In this document: positions 26,517 through 34,500 of the stretch, in pieces
Position numbering within the stretch: position 1 is the first letter of the stretch
Layout: every line of letters starts with the position of its first letter
NCBI RefSeq assembly: GCF_900167945.1
Contig: NZ_FUZA01000006.1
Span: 124,001-188,000, forward strand
DNA from: Dyadobacter psychrophilus
GTDB lineage: Bacteria > Bacteroidota > Bacteroidia > Cytophagales > Spirosomataceae
DNA length: 64,000 bases
Direction of reading: 5' to 3'
Translations under genes and position numbers: made by a program
The notes under the pieces: generated by a model
Database searches by the model: none
Seen by the model: the letters and a program-made list of their open reading frames with translations, nothing else
What the model was told of the DNA's origin: nothing

Positions 26517-26619
26517 CGCGTTTTCAAAATAAATTCCCAGAATGCCTGGATTTTTATTTGAAAATCAGAAGAAAAGGAATATTTAAACGAGATGAGCGTC
26601 GTGAAAAGAAGGGCAAATA

Positions 26620-27129
26620 TCAGTAAGTCCGCTCTTTAACACCCAGATACGGAAGCCATTCGTCATCGGCCAGGCCCGAAAAATCGCGAATGAACATAAG
26701 GAACGAAGGGCGGAACGGGCGCTGGCGAAGCGGCATGCCAACTTCCTCTGGTGTATGGTCTCCTTTTCGTGAATTGCAGCGCTTGCAGGCGGTGGCCAGA
26801 TTGTCCCAGGTTGTTTTGCCTCCTCTGGATTTGGGTATAACGTGATCGAGTGTGAGATTATCGTGTGTTCCGCAGTACTGACATCGGTTGCTATCCCGCT
26901 TGAAAAGATTCTGCCGGGTCATGACAACACCGCGATAAGGAATATGAATGTAGCGGTTGAGGCGGATGACAACGGGCATGGGAAATTTGTCATTGACCGT
27001 TCGGAGATAATGTCTGGGAGATTCGGCCAGCATTTCGGCCTTATTCATATAGACTAATAAAAACGCCTTTGGAACCGTGCAAACACTTAACGCACTATAA
27101 TCTTGATTAAGAACCAGTACTTTACCCAT
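26620..27129 (-). CDS. HNH endonuclease
   Basis: 169 residues. The HNH core with its zinc clip is complete: CQYC (Cys83, Cys86), the LDHVIPKSRGG stretch with Asp95-His96, Asn110 in WDNL, and CKRC (Cys115, Cys118). The N-terminal 75 residues (VLVLNQDYSALSVCTVPKAF) are typical of a widespread, single-copy HNH family in Bacteroidota and Cyanobacteria whose substrate is not known to me. It stands alone between rpsA and smpB. Not obviously part of a restriction or homing system. Confidence 0.9.
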   Translation of the reverse strand: MGKVLVLNQDYSALSVCTVPKAFLLVYMNKAEMLAESPRHYLRTVNDKFPMPVVIRLNRYIHIPYRGVVMTRQNLFKRDSNRCQYCGTHDNLTLDHVIPKSRGGKTTWDNLATACKRCNSRKGDHTPEEVGMPLRQRPFRPSFLMFIRDFSGLADDEWLPYLGVKERTY

Positions 27130-27205
27130 GAGCCCTTGAGGTATTTAATTCCGACAATATAGGAATTTTTACCTTAAAAAACGCGCCAGGAAATCCAATA
27201 TTATA

Positions 27206-27664
27206 CTAGAAATTCATCCGGTCTGTCTCGCGCTTCACGTCCCTTTCTTTGATCGTATCGCGCTTGTCATAAAGTTTCTTTCCCTTGGCCAAAGCAATGT
27301 GCAACTTGGCCAGTCCCCGCTCACTCGTAAAAAGGCGAACCGGAATGATTGTTAGCCCCTGGTCTTTCAGGTTTTCAGTAAGCTTTTTCCTTTCACGTTT
27401 GGTGATCAGCAACTTACGATCGCGCATCGGGTCGTGATTGTAATGTGTGCCTTCGGTATATGGGGATATGTGCAAACTGCGGATATATAGCTCTCCGTCC
27501 ATGAACAGGCAGTATGCATCCTGAAAATTAACTTTGCCTTGTCTGATCGATTTAATTTCAGTGCCTGTTAATGCCATTCCAGTCGTAAACTCCTCAATGA
27601 AGAAGTATTCGAATGATGCCTTGCGATTTTTAATATCTACTTTTTTAACTATTTTTTCAGACAT
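27206..27664 (-). CDS. smpB: SsrA-binding protein
   Basis: Binds tmRNA and brings it to stalled ribosomes for trans-translation. 152 residues from the ATG at 27664 (MSEKIVKKVDIKNRKASFEY), a normal family length. Family motifs are FEYFFIEEFTTGMALTGTEIKS, the HNHD-like YNHDPMRDRKLL, and the basic C-terminal tail GKKLYDKRDTIKERD that inserts in the mRNA path. The codon seven earlier would give an extra non-conserved start. The tmRNA gene itself is not in this window. A promoter fitting the consensus lies 27 bases upstream. Confidence 0.96.
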   Translation of the reverse strand: MSEKIVKKVDIKNRKASFEYFFIEEFTTGMALTGTEIKSIRQGKVNFQDAYCLFMDGELYIRSLHISPYTEGTHYNHDPMRDRKLLITKRERKKLTENLKDQGLTIIPVRLFTSERGLAKLHIALAKGKKLYDKRDTIKERDVKRETDRMNF

Positions 27665-27690
27665 ATTGATTCTCAAATTCAAAAGGGGCT

Positions 27691-27721
27691 CAAAATTAAG
27701 CTTTTGTTAAAACTATACCAA
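27691..27721 (-). promoter_or_regulatory. Promoter of smpB
   Basis: On the minus strand TTG (27719-27721), 20 bases, TAATTTTG (27691-27698). It is in the 59-base gap between smpB and the divergent NTF2-like gene. Confidence 0.6.
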
Positions 27722-27723
27722 TT

Positions 27724-28215
27724 ATGAAAAAACACACGCGTATGAGCCCTTTGAAATTTACCCTGTTGATTTCCTGCTGTCTGTTTTCTTTCACGAACGC
27801 TTTCAGCCAAGCATATGATCCTGAAATAATGCTGACTGTAAAGTTACTTTTCGATGGTATGCGTGCAGGAGATTCAACAAAAGTCCGGAATGCCTTTGCA
27901 TTAGGCGCCGTTATGATGTCAGTCCCAAAAGATCCGAAAGATTCTCTCGCTGTCAAGAAGAGTTCGATTGATGGATTTGTCAAAGCAGTAGGCACACCGC
28001 ATCCTGATAAGTGGGATGAGCAGATATATAATGTCGACATTTCCTGTGACTTACCGATGGCAATAGTTTGGGCTCCCTACAAATTCTATTTGGGAGATAA
28101 GTTTTCACATTGCGGTGTTAATGTCTTCACATTAATCAGAATGAGCAATGGTTGGAAAATTACTTCCGTTACAGATACACGCAGAAAAGAGAATTGCCTG
28201 GTGTCTGCAAATTAG
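27724..28215 (+). CDS. Secreted NTF2-like/SnoaL-like small protein
   Basis: 163 residues. A signal peptide (residues ~8-29, ending NAFSQA) precedes a domain of about 130 residues with the alpha/beta-roll pattern of NTF2-like proteins: LLFDGMRAGDSTKVRNAF for the first helices and PMAIVWAPYKFYLGDKFSHCGVNVFTLIR, seen in parts, for the sheet, ending GWKITSVTDTRR. Proteins of this type in Bacteroidota are usually annotated as nuclear transport factor 2 family, without a proven reaction. It is divergent from smpB and its end overlaps the convergent radical SAM gene by 4 bases. Confidence 0.75.
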   Translation: MKKHTRMSPLKFTLLISCCLFSFTNAFSQAYDPEIMLTVKLLFDGMRAGDSTKVRNAFALGAVMMSVPKDPKDSLAVKKSSIDGFVKAVGTPHPDKWDEQIYNVDISCDLPMAIVWAPYKFYLGDKFSHCGVNVFTLIRMSNGWKITSVTDTRRKENCLVSAN

Positions 28216-29189
28216 AATTTCACCATCTGCTTCCAAGTCCCCTTAATGCGGTTATATTTAATCGTGCTTGGAAGCGCTTTCCACCAGTATTTATTCATTT
28301 CTACGGCAAATGAAGGCTGCATATAGCAGTTGATCGCACAGCTTTCGCATGCTGGCAGTTTCCCTTCCAGTGCGACAAGTTTTTGCACTTCGTCGGAATG
28401 ATACAGGTCAAAGAGATTTCCTTCTATGGCAAAATCTTTCAACCCAAGGTGATAGCAAGGCAGAACAAGTTTATTTTCAGGAGAAATAACAATGGTTGTG
28501 CTGGCAGCTTTGCAAACCGGATCATCCACGTGATTTCCACCATCAAGGCGCAGTTGGACAAAAGCATCATTGAGGTAAATGTTCTTCTGTTTTCCCCACC
28601 AGGTAAGCTCATTCAATGTTTTTTTGGAAAGATTGGAGCCTACATTGTTATATTCAAAAACAGGATTTAAGATAAGGATGAGGTCATTAGGCAAACAAAC
28701 TTCTTCCCATAATTGCCTGATTTTGCCAACATTGTCTTCAAAAACAGTAAAAATAATGTCCGGCCGTTCACCTAATGATTTAGCGATCGCTATGGATTCC
28801 ATCACCTTGTCAAAACATTTGACATTTCTGGATCTATCATGCTCGTCGCGATCGGGGGAATCCAGCGAAAAATGAAGCATATCAATCAGGCCGCGAAGTT
28901 TTTCGGCTTGTTTGGGATAAAGCAGGCCGTTGCTGGTCACGGTCGTAATCATTCCGTGATCTTTGGCTTCTTTTAAGAGCACTTCCAATTGCCTGTGAAG
29001 CAATGGTTCGCCGCCTGTAAAGTCAATGACCTTAACACCGAGCTTTTTTAAATCCCTTAAATTTTCCCTTAAATTCTCAACCGTAATGTATGGCGAAGGC
29101 TTTTCCCAAATGTCGCAGAAACTACATGATGCATTGCAGCGATAAGTCACATAGTAATTGCAAAGGACCGGATGGGAAATCAAACGCAT
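28212..29189 (-). CDS. Radical SAM protein with C-terminal Cys cluster
   Basis: 325 residues. The 4Fe-4S/AdoMet motif CxxxCxxC is CNASCSFC (Cys18, 22, 25), followed by the GGEPL motif in FTGGEPLLHRQLE and a SAM-barrel with TVTSNGLL and LHFSLDSPDRDEHD. Towards the C-terminus there are further Cys in DPVCKAAS, LPCYHLG and CESCAINCYMQPSF, the pattern of a SPASM-like auxiliary cluster. Such proteins modify peptides or small molecules, but no precursor peptide is visible next to it. Its ATG starts one base after the accD stop, so the two are cotranscribed. Substrate unknown. Confidence 0.88.
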   Translation of the reverse strand: MRLISHPVLCNYYVTYRCNASCSFCDIWEKPSPYITVENLRENLRDLKKLGVKVIDFTGGEPLLHRQLEVLLKEAKDHGMITTVTSNGLLYPKQAEKLRGLIDMLHFSLDSPDRDEHDRSRNVKCFDKVMESIAIAKSLGERPDIIFTVFEDNVGKIRQLWEEVCLPNDLILILNPVFEYNNVGSNLSKKTLNELTWWGKQKNIYLNDAFVQLRLDGGNHVDDPVCKAASTTIVISPENKLVLPCYHLGLKDFAIEGNLFDLYHSDEVQKLVALEGKLPACESCAINCYMQPSFAVEMNKYWWKALPSTIKYNRIKGTWKQMVKF

Positions 29190-29190
29190 A

Positions 29191-30033
29191 TCAACGAAGC
29201 ATGGTAAGCAGACTGGTTAATTTATCTTTCAGGTCTTTGCGGTCAACGATGAAATCCAGGAATCCGTGTTCAAGCACAAACTCTGCACTTTGAAATCCTT
29301 TTGGCAAATCTTTTCCAATAGTTTCACGAATAACGCGTGGCCCTGCAAAGCCGATCAGAGCTTCCGGCTCAGAGATGTTAAAATCACCTAACATTGCGTA
29401 GGAAGCTGTAACGCCACCTGTTGTAGGATCGGTCAAAAGCGATATATAGGGGATTTTGGCCTCCGATAACTGCGCAAGGCGCGCAGATGTTTTTGCCATT
29501 TGCATCAATGAAAACCCTGCCTCCATCATCCGCGCTCCGCCCGATTTCGAGATCATCAAAAAAGGATGCTTGTGTTCCAATGAATAGCTGATCGCGCGTG
29601 CAATTTTCTCTCCTACAACCGACCCCATAGATCCGCCTATGAAATTAAAATCCATACAAGCGATTACAATGTCCAGCTCATTCATCTTGCCGTGCCCTGT
29701 CCTAACAGCGTCTTTCAACCCTGTTTTCTGCATTGTGGATTTAATGCGGTCGGGATAGGCCTTCGTGTCTACGAAATGAAGCGGGTCGCCGGACGTAAGA
29801 TTTTCGTCGAGCTCGATAAATTCGTTATCATCAAACAAAAGGTTGAAATAAACATCAGAACCCACTTTTTCGTGGTAATTGCAATGTGGGCAAGTGAAGG
29901 CATTTTGCTTATGTTCTCTGGTAGGCGTAATCTTTTTGCAGTTAGAACACTGATACCACAAACCATCCGGAGCTTCACGCTTCATTTCGGTGGGTGTATT
30001 AATACCTTTCTCTTTCCGAATAAACCAGGACAT
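29191..30033 (-). CDS. accD: Acetyl-CoA carboxylase carboxyltransferase subunit beta
   Basis: Transfers the carboxyl group from biotin to acetyl-CoA to make malonyl-CoA for fatty acid synthesis. 280 residues. The N-terminal Zn ribbon has Cys29, Cys32, Cys48 and Cys51 (CSNC and CPHC). The crotonase-fold core shows GSMGSVVGEKIARAISYS, then SGGARMMEAGFSLMQMAKTSA and DPTTGGVTASYAMLGD. The accA subunit is not in this window. First gene of a two-gene unit with the radical SAM protein. Confidence 0.96.
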   Translation of the reverse strand: MSWFIRKEKGINTPTEMKREAPDGLWYQCSNCKKITPTREHKQNAFTCPHCNYHEKVGSDVYFNLLFDDNEFIELDENLTSGDPLHFVDTKAYPDRIKSTMQKTGLKDAVRTGHGKMNELDIVIACMDFNFIGGSMGSVVGEKIARAISYSLEHKHPFLMISKSGGARMMEAGFSLMQMAKTSARLAQLSEAKIPYISLLTDPTTGGVTASYAMLGDFNISEPEALIGFAGPRVIRETIGKDLPKGFQSAEFVLEHGFLDFIVDRKDLKDKLTSLLTMLR

Positions 30034-30106
30034 ATTATTACGTGAGTTAATATCTAAAAACCTGAATATCAGATTTTTAACTGCTTTTCATGATGATTAT
30101 AGGGCT

Positions 30107-30114
30107 CAAATATA
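30107..30114 (-). promoter_or_regulatory. Possible -7 box for accD
   Basis: TATATTTG on the minus strand, 73 bases before the accD ATG. The nearest TTG upstream is at 26 bases, too far for a good promoter. Confidence 0.4.
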
Positions 30115-30274
30115 GCAATAAATGTTGTGTATAGTGAAACCAAGTACATCGTAACATTGACTCCGCAAACTGTTTAGTGCCGTAACTTGAACAATTTTGT
30201 TCTTAATTTGTTAATAAATCAGCCCATTATGACCGGCTTTACTGGCGCCGGATGTTTATACTTTTGCTTTTCTA

Positions 30275-30817
30275 ATGACAACAACTTCATCCCCTATCGT
30301 GATTATCGTGGGTACCAACAGGCCCAACTCAATGTCGCGAAAAATAGCTGACTATTACCAGGAAATACTGAATAATCTGAACGCTCCGAGCACAATTCTG
30401 GATTTGGTAAACTTACCGCACGACTTTACGGTGTCTGCGATGTACGAAAATTCAGGAAAGAATGACGACTTTAATAACCTCAAATCCCTGCTGGAACAAA
30501 CGGATAAGTTTGTTTTTATCGTTCCTGAATACAATGGCTCCTACCCCGGCGTTTTAAAAGCTTTTATTGACGGACTTCCCTATCCCAATAGTTTTACCAA
30601 CAAAAAAGCTGCCCTGGTGGGTTTGTCATCCAATATGCATGGCGCTGCATTGGCATTAAGTCACTTGAATGACGTATTCAGCTATCTGGGAATGAATACG
30701 TTAGCTTTACGTGTAAAACTTGGCCAAATCCGTACGCATTATCATGAGCGCGTGATATCGAATGCTTTATACAAAGAACTTCTGGAACTGCAAGCGGGCC
30801 AGATGATTCACTTCTAA
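30275..30817 (+). CDS. NADPH-dependent FMN reductase family protein
   Basis: 180 residues of the flavodoxin-like fold. It opens with VIIVGTNRPNSMSRKIADYY, the phosphate-binding loop of this family, and continues with VFIVPEYNGSYPGVLKAFIDGLP, the characteristic PEYNGS FMN-site motif. It probably reduces flavins, quinones or azo compounds with NAD(P)H in the cytoplasm; the true substrate cannot be read from sequence. A TACTTTTG box at 30259-30266 ends only 8 bases before the ATG, so a transcript from it would be nearly leaderless. It is convergent with ftsZ. Confidence 0.9.
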   Translation: MTTTSSPIVIIVGTNRPNSMSRKIADYYQEILNNLNAPSTILDLVNLPHDFTVSAMYENSGKNDDFNNLKSLLEQTDKFVFIVPEYNGSYPGVLKAFIDGLPYPNSFTNKKAALVGLSSNMHGAALALSHLNDVFSYLGMNTLALRVKLGQIRTHYHERVISNALYKELLELQAGQMIHF

Positions 30818-30850
30818 ACAAAATAGGGAGCGTTTGCTCCCTATTTTGTT
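30817..30850. terminator. Bidirectional terminator between the FMN reductase gene and ftsZ
   Basis: Perfect 15-bp stem (30817-30831 with 30836-30850), 4-base loop GTTT, A/T-rich outer ends on both strands. It starts at the last base of the reductase stop codon and ends 4 bases before the ftsZ stop. Confidence 0.9.
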
Positions 30851-30854
30851 TATT

Positions 30855-32288
30855 TTATTTCAACCAATGCTGTTCCATTTCGGTGGCTGGCACTGCGGGG
30901 CGTTTCCAGAGCTCCACTCGGCTGCGGCGGAACGCCGGTCCTTCAAGATCTCCATATTTAACCAGGCCGTCTCTAAAGGACGCAACCATTACATCCAGTT
31001 TTTCAATTTCGTCATTATTCCAATCGTTATTGCCTTCGATGTCGGTGATCGGCAAATGAGCGAATCCGTCGGAGATTATATTGCGATCAATGACCAGATC
31101 AATCGGGCCGGTTGGCGTTGCATCTTCCAGCTCGCCGGTTACAACCAGATCAGCTTCAAATGCTGGCTCCTCGATTGGCTTTATTTCTTCAATAACAGGT
31201 TTTGCCTGAGGTGTTTTTGATTTAATTCCGTTTTTCAGTTCTATTCCCGGGATAGGCGACTCAATGCTGTCAAATCCTGCCGCAACAATGGTAACCCTCA
31301 ATTTATCACCCAAAGAATCGTCCGTGATCGTTCCCAACTTGAACATCCGCGCTTCTCCGCCCACTTGTGAGAGCACATAACGCCAGATTTCACGCTGTTC
31401 CTTCATTGTGGCTTCTTTCTTCTTGCTCGTAGCCAGTGTTACCAGGATGCGTTTCGCTCCACGGATATCCCTGTCATTTAAAAGCGGCGAATCCAATGCT
31501 TCCCTGATGGCCGTCTGTGCACGGTCGGCTCCGGTTGACTCAGAGGTTCCCATTACGGATTGTCCTGCGTTTTTAAGGACTTTTTCAACGTCTTTAAAAT
31601 CCGTATTAATATTTCCGTTCGTCGTAATGATCTCGGAAATACTTTTTACCGCATTAAGAAGAATTCCGTCTGCCTCGGCGAAAGCCTGCGTCAGGGTCAT
31701 ATCCTCGTAAAGCTCTTCCAGTTTATCATTCAGAACAACGAGCACCGTATCACTGAACTCTTTTAATTGCTCAATTCCTTCCAGTGCCTGCTCTTTCTTG
31801 TCGAGTCCTTCCCACGTATAAGGCGCGGTCACCACCGCAACGGTAAGCTTGCCCATTTCCTTCGCAAGCTGTGCAATGACAGGCGCTGCACCGGTTCCGG
31901 TTCCGCCACCCATACCGGCTGTGATAAACACCATTTGAGTAGATCCTCCGAGCAGTGCTTTGATCTCTTCAATGGTTTCCAGCGCGGCTTCCTTACCCTT
32001 TGTAGCATCTGTTCCGGCTCCCAAGCCCTGCGTTAATGTAGCACCAAGCTGGATTTTTACGGGCACAGGGCTGTTGGCAAGCGCCTGGCGGTCTGTATTA
32101 CAAACTGCGAATTCTACATCTTTGATTTTCCTTTCAAACATGTAGTTTACAGCATTACTTCCCCCGCCCCCAACACCAATTACCTTGATAATGGCCGGTT
32201 CTTCCTGATGTTCGCCAGTGGGCTGGTCTTTGATGATTTCATTTACAATGTAGTCCTGGTCCAGAGATTGCAACAAGCTTTTATTCAT
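30855..32288 (-). CDS. ftsZ: Cell division protein FtsZ
   Basis: Tubulin-like GTPase that forms the division ring. 477 residues: the tubulin signature GGGTGTG is at 127-133, with the N-terminal GVGGGGSNAVNYM nucleotide loop and the T7 loop in DGILLNAVKSISEIIT-like text, followed by the C-terminal domain to about residue 340. The C-terminal linker is long (~100 residues, acidic). The conserved tail-like motif GPAFRR lies 22 residues before the end, followed by a basic and then mixed extension WKRPA to HWLK. Last gene of the division cluster, ending at the shared terminator. Confidence 0.97.
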   Translation of the reverse strand: MNKSLLQSLDQDYIVNEIIKDQPTGEHQEEPAIIKVIGVGGGGSNAVNYMFERKIKDVEFAVCNTDRQALANSPVPVKIQLGATLTQGLGAGTDATKGKEAALETIEEIKALLGGSTQMVFITAGMGGGTGTGAAPVIAQLAKEMGKLTVAVVTAPYTWEGLDKKEQALEGIEQLKEFSDTVLVVLNDKLEELYEDMTLTQAFAEADGILLNAVKSISEIITTNGNINTDFKDVEKVLKNAGQSVMGTSESTGADRAQTAIREALDSPLLNDRDIRGAKRILVTLATSKKKEATMKEQREIWRYVLSQVGGEARMFKLGTITDDSLGDKLRVTIVAAGFDSIESPIPGIELKNGIKSKTPQAKPVIEEIKPIEEPAFEADLVVTGELEDATPTGPIDLVIDRNIISDGFAHLPITDIEGNNDWNNDEIEKLDVMVASFRDGLVKYGDLEGPAFRRSRVELWKRPAVPATEMEQHWLK

Positions 32289-32324
32289 ATTATCGGAGAT
32301 TGAATGCGTTTAATTGCTTTGTTT

Positions 32325-33683
32325 TCAATAGTCACTCAGACCATCATCTTTCTTACGGATAATACTATTAAAACTGTCCCAGAAAGTTCCGTTCTTCTTG
32401 CCTGGTTCGTCTTTTGTCACTTCTTTAACTTTTTCCCGCTGCACAACCGTCGCTGTATTCGAAGACGTAGCAGGCTTGCACACTGACTTCACCCTCGGGT
32501 CAATGTTTCTGAGTCCTGCCCAAGCTAAACCAATGGCTGTGCTATACGAAGAATTGCTTACCGCGTCTGCTTTTGCAGTTCTTTCAAGGTTTTCAGGATA
32601 TCCAACCCGCACAGACATGTTTGTAACTTTTTCAAAAAGCTTTTCGATCTCGTCAATGTTGGCAGAGCCTCCCGTCAGCACCAGGCCGCCGATCAGCTTG
32701 TCGAGATATCCTGATTTAATTATCTCTGCATAAACCATTGCTGCGATCTCTTTCAGGCGCTCTTCAATGATCAGTGCAACGTTTTTCTTTAAAACCTGTT
32801 TTGGAGCACGACCTGCGAGAAAATTAACTAATATTTCGATATTCAGTGGAACGTCGGCAGATATGGCAACACCATACTCCTGCTTCAAACGTTCTGCATT
32901 TTCAACCTGAATTCCACAACCGGTCGCCAGGTCATTGGTAATGTGCCTGCCGCCTATCGGAAATGTAGCAATGTGTCGTACAATGCTGTCGTGATAGATA
33001 ACAAGGTCAGTCGTATGGTCCCCGATGTCGACCAGCGCAATGCCGGCTTTTGTTTCATTTTCATTTAAAACCGCAAGACTGGTTGCCAACGGCGCAAAAA
33101 CCATCTTATCACATTTCAGGTTTTGGTCAGCATCAGCCAAACTCTTCTTTGTGCGTAGAACAGACTGGCTGTTCGCTGAGATGATCAGGAAGTTGCCTCC
33201 CAGTTTGATGCCCGTTCTGCCCACCGGCTCGCGTACATTCATGGAGTTGTCCACCACGAACTCCATTGGTAACACATGCAATACGTCATAATTTGGCTCA
33301 ATTTTAGCGCGATACATATCGTCTACCAATTGATCTACGTCCCTTTGTGTGACTTCCTCACCAGAAGATGCGGAAGGCCTGATGACACCATCATTATGCT
33401 GGCTTACTTTCACCTGTGTGCCGCCGAAACTAACATTCACCACAGCAATATCCAGGTCTGAGCGGGAAGACGCCTCTTGCAGTGCTTCACGAACCGCGCT
33501 TCCTACCTGCTTTATATTTTCAACTGCTCCGTTTACAACCGCGCCTTTGGGAACAGGAACTTCGCTAAAACCTAAAATTTCAATATTGTTTTGACGGGAA
33601 CCCGATGCGGCTCCCTGTGCAGCAACCACGGTAATTTTCGTGCTCCCAATATCTACTCCTACTACAATCTTGTCGTGTGCCAT
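32325..33683 (-). CDS. ftsA: Cell division protein FtsA
   Basis: Actin-like ATPase that tethers FtsZ to the membrane. 452 residues with IVVGVDIGSTKITVVAA (phosphate 1), an SHS2-type 1C region (VNVSFGGTQVKVSQHND), GIALVDIGDHTTDLVIYHD (phosphate 2) and GLVLTGGSANIDEIEKLFE (adenosine motif). The C-terminal stretch FWDSFNSIIRKKDDGL could be the amphipathic membrane helix. Sits 16 bases downstream of ftsQ and 36 bases before ftsZ. Confidence 0.96.
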   Translation of the reverse strand: MAHDKIVVGVDIGSTKITVVAAQGAASGSRQNNIEILGFSEVPVPKGAVVNGAVENIKQVGSAVREALQEASSRSDLDIAVVNVSFGGTQVKVSQHNDGVIRPSASSGEEVTQRDVDQLVDDMYRAKIEPNYDVLHVLPMEFVVDNSMNVREPVGRTGIKLGGNFLIISANSQSVLRTKKSLADADQNLKCDKMVFAPLATSLAVLNENETKAGIALVDIGDHTTDLVIYHDSIVRHIATFPIGGRHITNDLATGCGIQVENAERLKQEYGVAISADVPLNIEILVNFLAGRAPKQVLKKNVALIIEERLKEIAAMVYAEIIKSGYLDKLIGGLVLTGGSANIDEIEKLFEKVTNMSVRVGYPENLERTAKADAVSNSSYSTAIGLAWAGLRNIDPRVKSVCKPATSSNTATVVQREKVKEVTKDEPGKKNGTFWDSFNSIIRKKDDGLSDY

Positions 33684-33698
33684 GCTGATGGTGAATTA

Positions 33699-34475
33699 TT
33701 ATTCACAAACTATTTGATTCTGAAACTTAATACTAATTTTTTTATACCTGCTCCAGTCCTGGCTCAGTATCTCGTTGTAAAACATTTTAAGCTTGTTGAA
33801 CTTGGCCTGGTAATTCTCTGCTGTCCCAAATTCAATGCGCTGATCGCCCATGACCGTCATGAAAGAGATTTCACCATCTTTATCTGCATTCAACTGTGCT
33901 ACTTGTGCCTTCCAAAACGGATCGGTGTTCAAAAAACGCAAAAGCTCCATTAATGAAGCCCCTTTGGTCGTTTTCAATTTCCCCGCATCGCTGAAAAACG
34001 AACCGGAAACAAGCAACGCTCTTGCAGAATAACTATCCGATAACGGAAAAAAAACGCCTTCATCACTGATATAATAACCAGATGAATTGCGCATTTCGCC
34101 ATTTTCAGAAGTGTTGATCCATCTGGCCAGCGGCCTTTCCTGTTCAACCTCCACCACCACATTTCCCTTCAAGTCACGATAAACCTGACATTTCCTGATC
34201 AGCTTGTTCCTGCGGACCCGATTTTCAAGATCATTGAGCGCAACGTCGCTTAACCTGCTGCCTAACAGTGGGTCTGCACCGTTTTCAGTAACCAGCATCC
34301 GCACATCCATCTGATTAAGGAACCGCGTACCGGAATCTCCTTCTATGGATATTACAAGATTCGTACAACGCTGATTACCAAGCTTATTTTCTGCCATACC
34401 TATCCCGGCTATTGGCAAAATGAGCCACAAACTGCGTTTTAACAAAAGCCATGGATAGTCAAATTTACGTAACAT
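33699..34475 (-). CDS. ftsQ: Cell division protein FtsQ
   Basis: 258 residues. A cytoplasmic N-terminus with a single membrane segment (about residues 12-30, SLWLILPIAGIGMAENKL region) is followed by a periplasmic POTRA-like domain (LVISIEGDSGTRFLNQMDVRMLV) and a beta domain with GYYISDEGVFFPLSD. Sequence conservation in this family is low, and the call rests on topology, length and the position between murC and ftsA, where FtsQ is always found. It scaffolds the divisome. Confidence 0.88.
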   Translation of the reverse strand: MLRKFDYPWLLLKRSLWLILPIAGIGMAENKLGNQRCTNLVISIEGDSGTRFLNQMDVRMLVTENGADPLLGSRLSDVALNDLENRVRRNKLIRKCQVYRDLKGNVVVEVEQERPLARWINTSENGEMRNSSGYYISDEGVFFPLSDSYSARALLVSGSFFSDAGKLKTTKGASLMELLRFLNTDPFWKAQVAQLNADKDGEISFMTVMGDQRIEFGTAENYQAKFNKLKMFYNEILSQDWSRYKKISIKFQNQIVCE

Positions 34476-34500
34476 CTTAGTAATATTAAAAATGCTTTGA

